The notes beneath the pieces are model-generated. The model saw only the letters and a program-made list of their open reading frames with translations. It did not search any database and had not been told where the DNA came from. From an uncultured Sutterella sp. (lineage in GTDB: Bacteria; Pseudomonadota; Gammaproteobacteria; Burkholderiales; Burkholderiaceae_F), in assembly GCA_902477615.1 (NCBI GenBank), contig CABSHY010000032.1, positions 1 through 9,771 on the forward strand: DNA of 9,771 bases, read 5' to 3'. Positions 1-7,064 of this stretch are shown one piece after another. How positions within the stretch are numbered: the stretch's first letter is position 1; each line of letters begins with the position of its first letter. A program made the position numbers and the translations under genes.

Positions 1-591
1 TTTTTGAGCCAAGAGTTCACGACGTTCGGTTGAGATCGTCAAACCCGTCGGATTGGCACAAGTGGGGATGAGGTAAGCAAATTTTGCCCCTCGGCACTCT
101 TCACCGAAAGCAGCCGGATTCAAGCCATTTTCATCGCAGTCGAGTTCAACGTAAGTAGGTTGGCAAAGATCGAAGGCTTGCAATGCGCCCATATAAGTCG
201 GGCTTTCAACCAAGACTTTGTCACCGGGGTTGATGAAAAGACGAGCAATCATGTCCAAGGCTTGTTGGGAGCCAGAGACAATTTGAACTTCATCGGCGGT
301 GGTGGGGATGCCTTTTTGCGTTTCGCGACGAGCGATTTCTTCGCGAAGTTCCTTTTCACCACGAATCGTAGAATATTGAAGGGCACGCTTACCGTCACGC
401 TCTAAAACCGTTTGGCAGGCTTGTGCGAGTTCTTTAATCGGAAAACCATCCGGAGACGGAAGGCCGCCCGCAAACGAAATCACATCGGGCGTGGCTGCAA
501 TTTTAAGAATCAACGGAATGATATCGCTTGCTGGTTGTGTGGCGATAGTGGACCACTTTGGTGTGGTCTGCGGATAGCATTGAGTTGACAT
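1..591 (-). CDS. PLP-dependent class I/II aminotransferase (N-terminal part, cut by window edge)
   Basis: The first 197 codons of a fold-type I PLP aminotransferase are visible; the gene runs off the left edge, so no stop is seen. It begins at ATG 591, preceded on the minus strand by an AAGGGG ribosome-binding site about 8 bases upstream. Recognisable blocks are FAGGLPSPDGFP (residues 40-51), YSTIRGEKELREEIA (73-87, the glycine-containing substrate/PLP region), GSQQALD (107-113, cofactor phosphate side) and CANPTG (178-183, the NPTG motif contacting PLP). The PLP-binding lysine and C-terminal small domain lie outside the window. The closest families known to me are the MocR-like/2-aminoadipate-type aminotransferases (LysN-like, multi-substrate amino acid:2-oxoglutarate enzymes), but no N-terminal GntR DNA-binding domain is present, so it is an enzyme, not a MocR regulator. 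Substrate cannot be assigned. It is transcribed divergently from tamA. Confidence 0.9.
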   Translation of the reverse strand, partial: MSTQCYPQTTPKWSTIATQPASDIIPLILKIAATPDVISFAGGLPSPDGFPIKELAQACQTVLERDGKRALQYSTIRGEKELREEIARRETQKGIPTTADEVQIVSGSQQALDMIARLFINPGDKVLVESPTYMGALQAFDLCQPTYVELDCDENGLNPAAFGEECRGAKFAYLIPTCANPTGLTISTERRELLAQK

Positions 592-613
592 GGTTTTACC
601 CCTTTTTTATTTT
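585..613 (+). promoter_or_regulatory. Candidate sigma-70 promoter reading toward tamA
   Basis: TTGACA (585-590), a 17-base spacer, then TATTTT (608-613). The -35 is perfect and overlaps the start codon of the divergent aminotransferase; the -10 is only fair. If used it would give tamA a leader of roughly 245 bases. Nothing better placed was found closer to tamA, but the A/T-rich region makes chance matches likely. Confidence 0.3.
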
Positions 614-866
614 TGATTCCGATAATTTTGAGCTGACAACGCTAAAGTGACGTAAGGGGGTTTACTCAGATTTTTTGAAAGAAGTAATGTATCTAAATAA
701 TTTTCTTTAGGTGAAAAATCTAATTTTAAGTAGTTGTTTTTAGGGGTTTTATCCAATTGCTGCTCATGTGGCATAAAACCCAGTAAAGAATAGAAATATG
801 TCTGAAACAGATAATCAAGCTCAACGCGATACAATCAGTCTTATTTGCTGATGATTGGAAACCAGC
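592..866. other. Divergent intergenic region, A/T-rich, no convincing gene
   Basis: This region separates the aminotransferase (leftward) from tamA (rightward). It holds the aminotransferase ribosome-binding site (about 599-604) and a possible tamA promoter. A 75-codon TTG-initiated minus-strand frame (607-834) is open but lacks a ribosome-binding site and any recognisable motif, so I do not call it. No hairpin terminator or clear repeat was seen. Confidence 0.6.
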
Positions 867-2600
867 GTGTCATCTTTATTTGTGCGTACGATTGGGGTAT
901 GTTGTTTGGCAACATTGCCTTTGTCGCTTGAAGCTTTTGAAGTAAAGCTTCAGGGGCTTGATGGTGCTCTCAAAGAAAACGTTGAAGCGCAATTGGTCTC
1001 AATTGATCATTCCAATATTTCATCGCCTCGACTTTATCGAGCTCAAGTCAATGAGGCCGTTCGTAGCGCCCTTGAAGCGCTCGGCCACTATGAACCCAAA
1101 ATTCAGTATCAATGGAAAGACAAAGGTAAAGACGCCATTCTTGACGTCAATGTTGAGCCAGGCGAAGCTGTACGATTGGCAGCAACGAACGTTGTTCTTT
1201 TAGGTAACGGAAAGGAGGATTCGTTTTTTGCGAATCTTTTGGAACAACGCCCCAATTTAGGGGGAGCTTTAAATCAAGGTCAGTACGAAGATTTTAAAAG
1301 TGACTTGCAATCGTTAAGTGCACAGCGCGGTTACTTTGATGCAGACTTTGTCAAGAAACAATTGGGTGTCAATGTCACTGAACACAAAGCCTATTGGGAT
1401 TTAATTTTTGACACGGGTGAGCGTTATCGTTTTGGTAGTGTGCAATTTGTAGACTCTCAAATTCGTCCTACCATTCTTCAAAACATCGTTCCTTTTAAAG
1501 AAGGGGATTATTACGATGCTACTGCCTTAGCGCAGTTAAACGAGCGCCTTTCAAAAACGCAATGGTTTCAGTCGATTTTGTTAACGCCGGATATTGAGGC
1601 TGGTCGTGAGGATCCTGATAAAAATGTGCCGATTGTGGCCATGCTGACGCCCAGAAAGGGAAATTCTGTTGAAACGGGTTTGGGGTATTCCACCAACGTG
1701 GGTCCACGCGGAAAAGTGAAATGGACGAAACCGTGGCTCAACGACAGAGGGCACAGTTTAGAAATCGGTTCGGAGGTTTCGCGCTACGAGCAAACGTTGG
1801 ACTCCACTTATAAATTACCGTTAATGGATAGTCCGCTTGAGCACTATTACCTTTTTCAAGGTGGCTACAAACGAAAAAACTTGAATGATACCGAGTCTGA
1901 TGCGGCAACTTTAATGGCCTCTCGCTATTGGGAGCCGTATGACGGGTGGTTAAAGGCATTGCATTTAACGTGGAAACTGGACAGTTTTACGCAAGGCAAA
2001 CAAAGTCAAAACACCATGCTTCTTTATCCAGGAGCAACGCTTTCAAAAACACGTTCTCGCGGAGGCTTGATGCCACGATGGGGGGACTCTCAACGCTATA
2101 CCATCCAGTGGTCGGATTCTTTGTGGGGGTCGGATGCTGATTTTGTTGCGCTGGAGATGCAACACACGTTGATTCGTACTTTTGCCGAACGTCATCGTTT
2201 TGTTCTTCGTTCTCACGCCGGTTGGATTGAAACGAATGACTTTAAGAACGTTCCCCCTGATTTGCGTTATTTTGCAGGTGGCGATCGAAGCCTTCGTGGT
2301 TATGACTACGAGTCCATTTCACCTCGTGATGAAAATGGGGACTTGACCGGCGCAACGAAACTTTTTACGGGCAGTGTTGAGTATCAATTTAAAGTAACGG
2401 GCAAATGGTGGGCGGCAGCCTTTATGGATTTCGGTGATGCGGTTGACCGTTGGCAAGACTTCAAGGTGAAAAAAGGGGCCGGTTTGGGCGTGCGATGGGA
2501 GTCGCCTTTGGGGCCGATTAAATTGGATATCGCTCGACCGGTTGGCAGTGGCGCTCCCAACAATTGGCAGTTTTATATTGGTTTAGGGCCGGAGTTGTAA
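867..2600 (+). CDS. tamA: TamA, outer-membrane Omp85-family assembly factor of the Translocation and Assembly Module
   Basis: Outer-membrane beta-barrel protein of the BamA/Omp85 superfamily that works with TamB. From GTG 867 it is 577 residues, about the size I recall for E. coli TamA. A signal peptide occupies residues 1 to about 21 (a basic Arg, a hydrophobic core, cleavage near SLEA). About 240 residues of POTRA-type sequence follow (three POTRA domains expected), then the 16-strand barrel from about residue 265. The Omp85 signature is clear: GGDRSLRGYDY at 471-481, with RGY at 477-479, the loop-6 motif that folds into the barrel. The C-terminus FYIGLGPEL is the typical TamA end. Start choice: the frame opens at TTG 855 directly after a stop, but that codon has no ribosome-binding site; GTG 867 has GGAA six bases upstream and gives a compact signal peptide. 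The gene overlaps tamB by one base, so the two are almost certainly co-transcribed and translationally coupled. Confidence 0.95.
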   Translation: MSSLFVRTIGVCCLATLPLSLEAFEVKLQGLDGALKENVEAQLVSIDHSNISSPRLYRAQVNEAVRSALEALGHYEPKIQYQWKDKGKDAILDVNVEPGEAVRLAATNVVLLGNGKEDSFFANLLEQRPNLGGALNQGQYEDFKSDLQSLSAQRGYFDADFVKKQLGVNVTEHKAYWDLIFDTGERYRFGSVQFVDSQIRPTILQNIVPFKEGDYYDATALAQLNERLSKTQWFQSILLTPDIEAGREDPDKNVPIVAMLTPRKGNSVETGLGYSTNVGPRGKVKWTKPWLNDRGHSLEIGSEVSRYEQTLDSTYKLPLMDSPLEHYYLFQGGYKRKNLNDTESDAATLMASRYWEPYDGWLKALHLTWKLDSFTQGKQSQNTMLLYPGATLSKTRSRGGLMPRWGDSQRYTIQWSDSLWGSDADFVALEMQHTLIRTFAERHRFVLRSHAGWIETNDFKNVPPDLRYFAGGDRSLRGYDYESISPRDENGDLTGATKLFTGSVEYQFKVTGKWWAAAFMDFGDAVDRWQDFKVKKGAGLGVRWESPLGPIKLDIARPVGSGAPNNWQFYIGLGPEL

Positions 2601-5482
2601 TGCAAAGATTTAAACGCTTCACTTTAGGCTTAATGGCACTTTTTGTATTGATGGTGCTTTTGTTGGGGTTATTGATGACAACAACGCCAGGGCTTAGAGT
2701 GTGCGTTGAAATCGCAAAGCATTTCGTTCCGGAAATCAGTGTCAAAGCTGTCTCGGGAAACCTTTTTTCGGCTCAATTGGAAGATTTTCGCTACCAAAAT
2801 GCTCAAGTAACTCTTGAAGTTAAAAATATCGCTTATAAGGTCAATTGGCGACAGTTAAAAGATTTAAATGTTGATTTGTCGTCTTTTGTTGCAAATTCGG
2901 TAAATTTGAAGACGCCTATTTCAGGTGAAACTTTAACGACGTCGCCTCTATTGTCAGTAAAGACCGTTTCAGGTGAGGGCGTGATGAATTTCTCCGAAGG
3001 TACAAAGGGAAATTTCCATATTCAAACGGACGATATTGCCTCTGAAACTTTAATTCCTGACGCACGTTTGCGTTTATCGGGCGAGTTTCAAGTTTCGGGA
3101 GAACTTCAAGGGGAACAATGGTCGGGTGTTTTGGGTGACATCAACTATCAAGGGCTTTTAAATAAGGCAAAGGTGAGTTTAACGGGGGGCGCAAAGGCGA
3201 ACTCAGACGGTTGGATTTCGGCAGACAATTTAAAGTTCTCAGTTGGAGAGAATTGTCTCACGATGAACGGTCGTGTCAATCCCAATAAAACCGCCCCGCG
3301 AGTGGCTTTGGAGGCGCTTTTAAAAGCACCGAATTTATCCGTTCTTATGCCTCAGTGGCAGGGGCAACTCCAAGGTCGAGTCACGATGGTGGGTAACGAC
3401 TCTCAACCAGTCGTTCAAACGTGGTTAGAGGCAAAAAATTTAAAGATGCCAGGAGTGGCATTAAAAAAGGTTCGATTTGATGGACACGCAAGCAATCCTT
3501 CGCTGTTAACGGGTGAAGGAACAGTTGAAATTCTTGGGTTAAAGAGTTCAGGGGCGACTTTAAGTCAGGGCAAAGTGCGAATTGCGGGTGATGAAAAATC
3601 GCATCGAATAACGATTGATGGCAAGGGAGACCCAATCGCTACGCAAGCCACCCTTGTCGGTCACTATGATCGTGCCCTTTCAGAGTGGACGGTCAATATC
3701 GAAAAGTCTCGTATTGATGCCAATCGCGAAAGGTTGCAACTTTTGGCACCGACTCAATTTACATGGAAATTGCCGCAATCACAGTTGACTCTTCAACCTC
3801 AATGTTGGGGATATAAGAGCGCTCGTCTTTGCCTGTCAAAAGAAACAACCGCGTATTTGGATGGAGCGCAAGCGTTTCCTGTGAACGTGACGCTTGCCGA
3901 TTTTAATTTGAAAACTTTGAATGGTTTGACTCAAGCACCGCTTGAGCTCAATGGCATTCTCAATGCCGAAGCCAAAGTGATGGTTCCTCGTCAATTTAAA
4001 GGGATGCCTCAAGGAAACGTAAATTTGACGGCAAAACAATTGGCGGTGCTGTTGCCGACAACCGAGAACGCAAAACCCATCGAAATGGATCAGGTCAGAA
4101 TGGATGCAGCTTTAGCTGAAAATGAATTTGATGTTAAAGCATTGATGCAATTAAAGCGCAACGGTTCCATTAATCTTAATGCGCGCATTAAAGACCCAGA
4201 ACACACTCGAGCCTTATCCGGTGAGGTGACGGTTGATGAGGTAGCGATGAGATGGCTTGAAAGTTTCTTGCCACCCGAAGAACACGTAAATGGACAAATG
4301 AAAGCCCATTTGACCTTAGGAGGAACGCTGACGGATCCTCGATTGTACGGGGTGTTGAATATTTCTCAATTTAAGGTCGATAGCGTCTCTTTCCCCTTTG
4401 AAATGCAGCCCAGTCAATTATCGATGAACTTTAACGGGAATCAATCGGATTTGACGGCGGAATTGAAAACCCAAAAGGGGGATATGCGTTTAGTGGGTGA
4501 GGCTCGTTGGAACGGATTGCAAGACGTCAATGCCCAACTCCGCTTAACGAGTGATCGTATTCAAGTGATGGTTTCGCCAATGGCCGTGTTGGATTTAGGA
4601 ACCAATGTCACGTGCAAGATTTCTCCTAACGCTTTGACGCTTGATGGCGTTGTTCGTGTACCTTGGGCACGAATCAAAGTTAAAGAATTGCCCGAACAAG
4701 TGGTGAAGGTTTCTGACGATGTTGTGCGTTTGGATTTACCTCAACAATCAGTCAAAAATACTCGAACCCTTCCTTTAAAGAGTAACTTATTTATCGAAAT
4801 CGGTGACGATGTAGAAGTCAGTGCCATGGGACTCAATGCAAGTTTGACGGGGCGGTTGCAAGTGGTGCAAGACCAAAACAGATTGGGTTTAAATGGCCAG
4901 ATTCATGTGCCCAAAGGAACGTTTAGAGCTTACGGCCAAGCATTGGATGTTCGAAAAGGAACGGTCACTTTTATCAATAGTGTTGATAACCCTCAGTTAG
5001 CCATTGAGGCCATCCGCAGTCCGGAAAAGACGGCCGATAACGTGACTGTGGGGATTCGTGTTGAAGGAACGGTAAAAGAGCCCAAAGTGAGCATCTTTTC
5101 AGATCCTGCGATGTCGCAAGGACAAGCTTTTAGTTATCTATTAAGTGGAGAAGGGCTAGAAGCAGCGGGCAACAATGACGGCCGAATTACTGCGGCGTTA
5201 CTGGGCCTCGGTATTAATCAAGGCAATCAAGTCTTGGGGGCTATTGGCGAAGTGGTCGGCATCGAAGATTTGCAATTGGATACCGAAGGCGTGGGAGACT
5301 CGTCACAATTGATTGTGAGCGGATACGTGTTGCCAGGCTTGAAAGTGAAGTACGGCGTGGGATTGTTTGATTCGCTTTCTACGCTCACTTTGCGCTATCA
5401 AGTGATTCCGAAACTTTATCTTGAAGTGGTTTCGGGTGTTGACCAAGCGTTAGATGTGCTTTATCAGTTCGAATTTAATTAA
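2600..5482 (+). CDS. tamB: TamB, inner-membrane-anchored periplasm-spanning partner of TamA (DUF490)
   Basis: 960-residue AsmA-like/TamB family protein. It has a basic N-terminus (MQRFKRF) and one signal-anchor helix at about residues 7-26, then a long run of beta-strand-rich sequence expected to form the hydrophobic-groove beta-taco that crosses the periplasm. The C-terminal TamB (DUF490) domain is well conserved: GTFRAYGQALDVRKG, NPQLAIEAIRSPE, GIRVEGTVKEPKVSIFSDPAMSQGQAFSYLLSGEG is the run of hallmark segments (given in pieces), ending in LYQFEF plus one extra Asn. The family role is outer-membrane protein and autotransporter assembly with TamA and, from more recent work, phospholipid transport to the outer membrane. 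It is shorter than E. coli TamB (about 1259 residues), probably through fewer central repeats. ATG 2600 overlaps the tamA TAA (TAATG) with GGAG five bases upstream; a TTG start 12 codons earlier lies inside tamA and would spoil the anchor. Confidence 0.95.
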   Translation: MQRFKRFTLGLMALFVLMVLLLGLLMTTTPGLRVCVEIAKHFVPEISVKAVSGNLFSAQLEDFRYQNAQVTLEVKNIAYKVNWRQLKDLNVDLSSFVANSVNLKTPISGETLTTSPLLSVKTVSGEGVMNFSEGTKGNFHIQTDDIASETLIPDARLRLSGEFQVSGELQGEQWSGVLGDINYQGLLNKAKVSLTGGAKANSDGWISADNLKFSVGENCLTMNGRVNPNKTAPRVALEALLKAPNLSVLMPQWQGQLQGRVTMVGNDSQPVVQTWLEAKNLKMPGVALKKVRFDGHASNPSLLTGEGTVEILGLKSSGATLSQGKVRIAGDEKSHRITIDGKGDPIATQATLVGHYDRALSEWTVNIEKSRIDANRERLQLLAPTQFTWKLPQSQLTLQPQCWGYKSARLCLSKETTAYLDGAQAFPVNVTLADFNLKTLNGLTQAPLELNGILNAEAKVMVPRQFKGMPQGNVNLTAKQLAVLLPTTENAKPIEMDQVRMDAALAENEFDVKALMQLKRNGSINLNARIKDPEHTRALSGEVTVDEVAMRWLESFLPPEEHVNGQMKAHLTLGGTLTDPRLYGVLNISQFKVDSVSFPFEMQPSQLSMNFNGNQSDLTAELKTQKGDMRLVGEARWNGLQDVNAQLRLTSDRIQVMVSPMAVLDLGTNVTCKISPNALTLDGVVRVPWARIKVKELPEQVVKVSDDVVRLDLPQQSVKNTRTLPLKSNLFIEIGDDVEVSAMGLNASLTGRLQVVQDQNRLGLNGQIHVPKGTFRAYGQALDVRKGTVTFINSVDNPQLAIEAIRSPEKTADNVTVGIRVEGTVKEPKVSIFSDPAMSQGQAFSYLLSGEGLEAAGNNDGRITAALLGLGINQGNQVLGAIGEVVGIEDLQLDTEGVGDSSQLIVSGYVLPGLKVKYGVGLFDSLSTLTLRYQVIPKLYLEVVSGVDQALDVLYQFEFN

Positions 5483-5500
5483 TTTGAAGTAGAAATCGAC

Positions 5501-5529
5501 TGAACAAAAGAAAAAAAGCGAGCTAAAAT
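5501..5529 (+). promoter_or_regulatory. Likely promoter of tRNA-Gln
   Basis: TGAACA (5501-5506), a 17-base spacer, then TAAAAT (5524-5529). The -10 matches five of six consensus bases and the -35 four of six. Start of transcription would fall near 5536, about 37 bases before the mature tRNA. The element sits directly after the tamB stop and overlaps the minus-strand terminator described separately. Confidence 0.5.
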
Positions 5530-5537
5530 TTCAGCTC
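5505..5537 (-). terminator. Intrinsic terminator on the minus strand (for the DUF362 gene)
   Basis: Read on the minus strand, an 18-base near-palindrome (5537-5520, GAGCTG...TAGCTC) pairs completely if one G-U wobble is allowed, and is followed after GC by a T-rich run, TTTTTTTCTTTT (5517-5506). On the plus strand the wobble becomes an A-C mismatch and no T run follows, so it points leftward. The likely client is the DUF362 gene ending at 5672; its transcript would then run antisense through tRNA-Gln. It may also insulate tamB from leftward transcription. Confidence 0.55.
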
Positions 5538-5572
5538 TCCAAGCCGCATTCTGTTGCTTAAACATTTTCGCT

Positions 5573-5647
5573 AGGGGCGTAGCACAACGGATAGTGCGAC
5601 CGGCTCTGAACCGGTATACCTTGGTTCGACTCCATGCGCCCCCGCCA
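5573..5647 (+). tRNA. tRNA-Gln (anticodon CTG)
   Basis: 75-base tRNA with encoded CCA (5645-5647). Acceptor AGGGGCG pairs with CGCCCCC except for an A1-C72 mismatch. D stem GCAC/GTGC has four good pairs and the loop contains the GG pair. Anticodon stem ACCGG/CCGGT is perfect, with loop CTCTGAA giving anticodon CTG (reads CAG, glutamine). Variable loop is ATAC. T stem CTTGG/CCATG has one T-T mismatch around the TTCGACT loop. Discriminator is G73, as usual for tRNA-Gln. A weak first pair is a known feature of bacterial tRNA-Gln (normally U1-A72), so A1-C72 is unusual in identity but not in effect. Confidence 0.9.
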
Positions 5648-5671
5648 AAGCTAGCAAAATTCTTTGAGTAA

Positions 5672-6649
5672 CTAGTCTAACGAAACAAGTCGATATTTGG
5701 GATTGCCCATTTTAAGTTCAGTCATCGCGGATATTTGTCTTAATCCTTGACGTGAAGCTATACGCTCTTCAAGAGGTTGGCGTTCATTTTCAGGAAGCGT
5801 TTTTACCCAATCTAAAGAAGCCTGATCAATGGCCAATATGTCCGTTGAAGCCAAAATTCCTAAATCTCGAGCAACGGGTGTTGCTGCAGACGTACCGGCA
5901 CAATCACAGTCGACTGACATGTTACGAAGCACATTGACGTAGACGATTTTTCCGTTAAAGTGATCGACAATGGCCTTGCCTGCATCTGTCATGCGTTCAA
6001 GAAACGTTTCACCGGTTCCCCAACCCCTATGAATTTGCTCTTTACCTACGCGTCCGGTTGCACAACCAATCGCGATGTTTTTGAGGGAACCTCCAAAACC
6101 AGCCATTGCATGCCCTTTGAAGTGAGTGAAGACGAGCATAGAGTCGTAGTTCTCGAGGTGACTGCCGATATTAATGGATTTCAAATGCATGCCATTATTG
6201 ACGGACCAATCTACGCCACCATCTTCATCCAAAATGTCCACTGGCGAGAAATCCCAACCGTTGATTTTGAGTGTCTGGCGATGAGTACGTGTGTTTGAAC
6301 GGTCTCCACCGTAAAGAGTATTCGTTTCAACAATTGTTGAATTGGGAAGAGTTTCTAGCACCGCTTTAACCCAGTCCCTTGGAAGAATATTGGGACCATT
6401 GGCCTCGCCCGTATGTAACTTCACGGCAATGTGACCGGTGAGCAAATTTTTAACGGCTGCAACAGATTCAACTAACCCGTCTGCTGAGAGTTTGGTTGTT
6501 TGATAAACCGTTGACTCAGAGGTAGCGTCAGCGGTGAATGCTTGGGTTAACGGCAAGGAGGTAAGAGTCATGCCTAACGTGGCCGTCAGGAACTCTCTAC
6601 GATTCAAACCCTTAATTTGCTTATCGCGAGATACGGATTTGTCTAGCAT
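5672..6649 (-). CDS. Tat-exported DUF362 domain protein, function unknown
   Basis: 325-residue protein of the DUF362 family. The N-terminus carries a twin-arginine signal: N16-R17-R18-E19-F20-L21 followed by a mild hydrophobic stretch to about residue 38, with a possible cleavage after TQA (37) or FTA (40). This predicts export folded, usually with a cofactor. The DUF362 body shows FKGH (177-180), GGSLKNIAIGCATG (186-199) with Cys196, the paired cysteines of DCDC (Cys248, Cys250) and GILASTDILAIDQAS (264-278), all typical family blocks. Some DUF362 proteins carry extra ferredoxin CxxCxxC motifs; this one does not, so iron-sulfur or other metal binding by the remaining cysteines is only inference. 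ATG 6649 has GGAG six bases upstream. The gene is monocistronic, converging on tRNA-Gln; no redox partner is adjacent. Family assignment is firm, function is not known. Confidence 0.85.
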   Translation of the reverse strand: MLDKSVSRDKQIKGLNRREFLTATLGMTLTSLPLTQAFTADATSESTVYQTTKLSADGLVESVAAVKNLLTGHIAVKLHTGEANGPNILPRDWVKAVLETLPNSTIVETNTLYGGDRSNTRTHRQTLKINGWDFSPVDILDEDGGVDWSVNNGMHLKSINIGSHLENYDSMLVFTHFKGHAMAGFGGSLKNIAIGCATGRVGKEQIHRGWGTGETFLERMTDAGKAIVDHFNGKIVYVNVLRNMSVDCDCAGTSAATPVARDLGILASTDILAIDQASLDWVKTLPENERQPLEERIASRQGLRQISAMTELKMGNPKYRLVSLD

Positions 6650-6840
6650 TGCATTCTCCGAATTTCAAGACTTTAGACATGGCCAACGGCTCTTCTAAAA
6701 ATCATGATAAATGGGAAAGAACGTTGTCGTTTGCTGATTCAAGGCAGATTGTTGCCAAATTCAATCGCAGTGCAGATTGAGATTGCGTTTACCTATTGAA
6801 AATGGCAGGTGCTTGATCGATGAACATTTCTGGGAATACA
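6650..6840. other. Intergenic region upstream of the DUF362 gene
   Basis: 191 bases between the DUF362 start and the tRNA-Ser terminator. It must contain the DUF362 promoter, but no minus-strand -35/-10 pair with good spacing stood out. I see no gene, repeat or hairpin here apart from the ribosome-binding site at 6656-6659. Confidence 0.5.
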
Positions 6841-6847
6841 ACGAAAA

Positions 6848-6871
6848 TAGGGCTTCCCGAAGGAAGCCCTA
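6848..6871 (-). terminator. Intrinsic terminator of tRNA-Ser
   Basis: Minus strand: nine-base perfect stem AGGGCTTCC/GGAAGCCCT (6870-6862 with 6857-6849) closed by a TTCG tetraloop, extended by one A-T pair, followed by ATTTTCG. It begins about ten bases after the tRNA-Ser CCA. The stable UUCG loop and strong stem make this the clearest terminator in the window, although the T run is short. On the plus strand it is followed by AAAAATTTT, so it may be weakly bidirectional. Confidence 0.8.
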
Positions 6872-6880
6872 AAAATTTTG

Positions 6881-6974
6881 TGGCGGAGAAGGAGGGATTC
6901 GAACCCTCGAAGCCCGTTTTAGCGAGCTTGCACCCTTAGCAGGGGTGTGCCTTCAGCCTCTCGGCCACTTCTCC
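6881..6974 (-). tRNA. tRNA-Ser (anticodon GCT)
   Basis: 94-base class II tRNA with encoded CCA (plus-strand TGG at 6881-6883). Acceptor GGAGAAG pairs with CTTCTCC, discriminator is G. Anticodon stem CACCC/GGGTG encloses loop CTGCTAA, giving anticodon GCT, which reads AGC and AGT. The long variable arm typical of serine tRNAs follows, then a T arm with GAGGG/CCCTC and TTCGAAT. It has its own promoter upstream and a terminator downstream. Its 3' 29 bases are repeated exactly at 8416-8444. Confidence 0.97.
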
Positions 6975-7008
6975 GCACTTTTGAGTTTGCACTCAAATAA
7001 GAACACGC

Positions 7009-7037
7009 ATTTTATAAGACTTTTTATTATTTTTCAA
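7009..7037 (-). promoter_or_regulatory. Sigma-70 promoter of tRNA-Ser
   Basis: Minus strand: TTGAAA (7037-7032), a 17-base spacer, then TAAAAT (7014-7009). Each hexamer matches five of six consensus bases at ideal spacing. Transcription would start near 7002, about 28 bases before the mature tRNA. A G/C-rich discriminator (GCGTG) follows the -10, as in stable-RNA promoters under stringent control. It lies between the ATPase stop codon and the tRNA. Confidence 0.75.
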
Positions 7038-7064
7038 GTTTGTCTAAGAGAATCTTATTGCCTC

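Noticed and set aside
607..834. 75-codon minus-strand open frame between the aminotransferase and tamA
   Set aside because: It starts with TTG, has no ribosome-binding site, no recognisable motif, and lies in A/T-rich intergenic DNA. It could be a decayed fragment but cannot be supported as a gene.
2564..2599. Upstream TTG start for tamB
   Set aside because: Lies inside tamA and would add 12 residues before the basic signal-anchor; ATG 2600 has a good GGAG site and the TAATG overlap.
5648..5680. Plus-strand terminator after tRNA-Gln
   Set aside because: Only a CTAG/CTAG four-base pairing is present, with no T run; not enough to call.
5960..6298. 112-codon plus-strand open frame
   Set aside because: Wholly antisense to the well-supported DUF362 gene; its sequence shows no domain and is explained by the codon pattern of the opposite strand.
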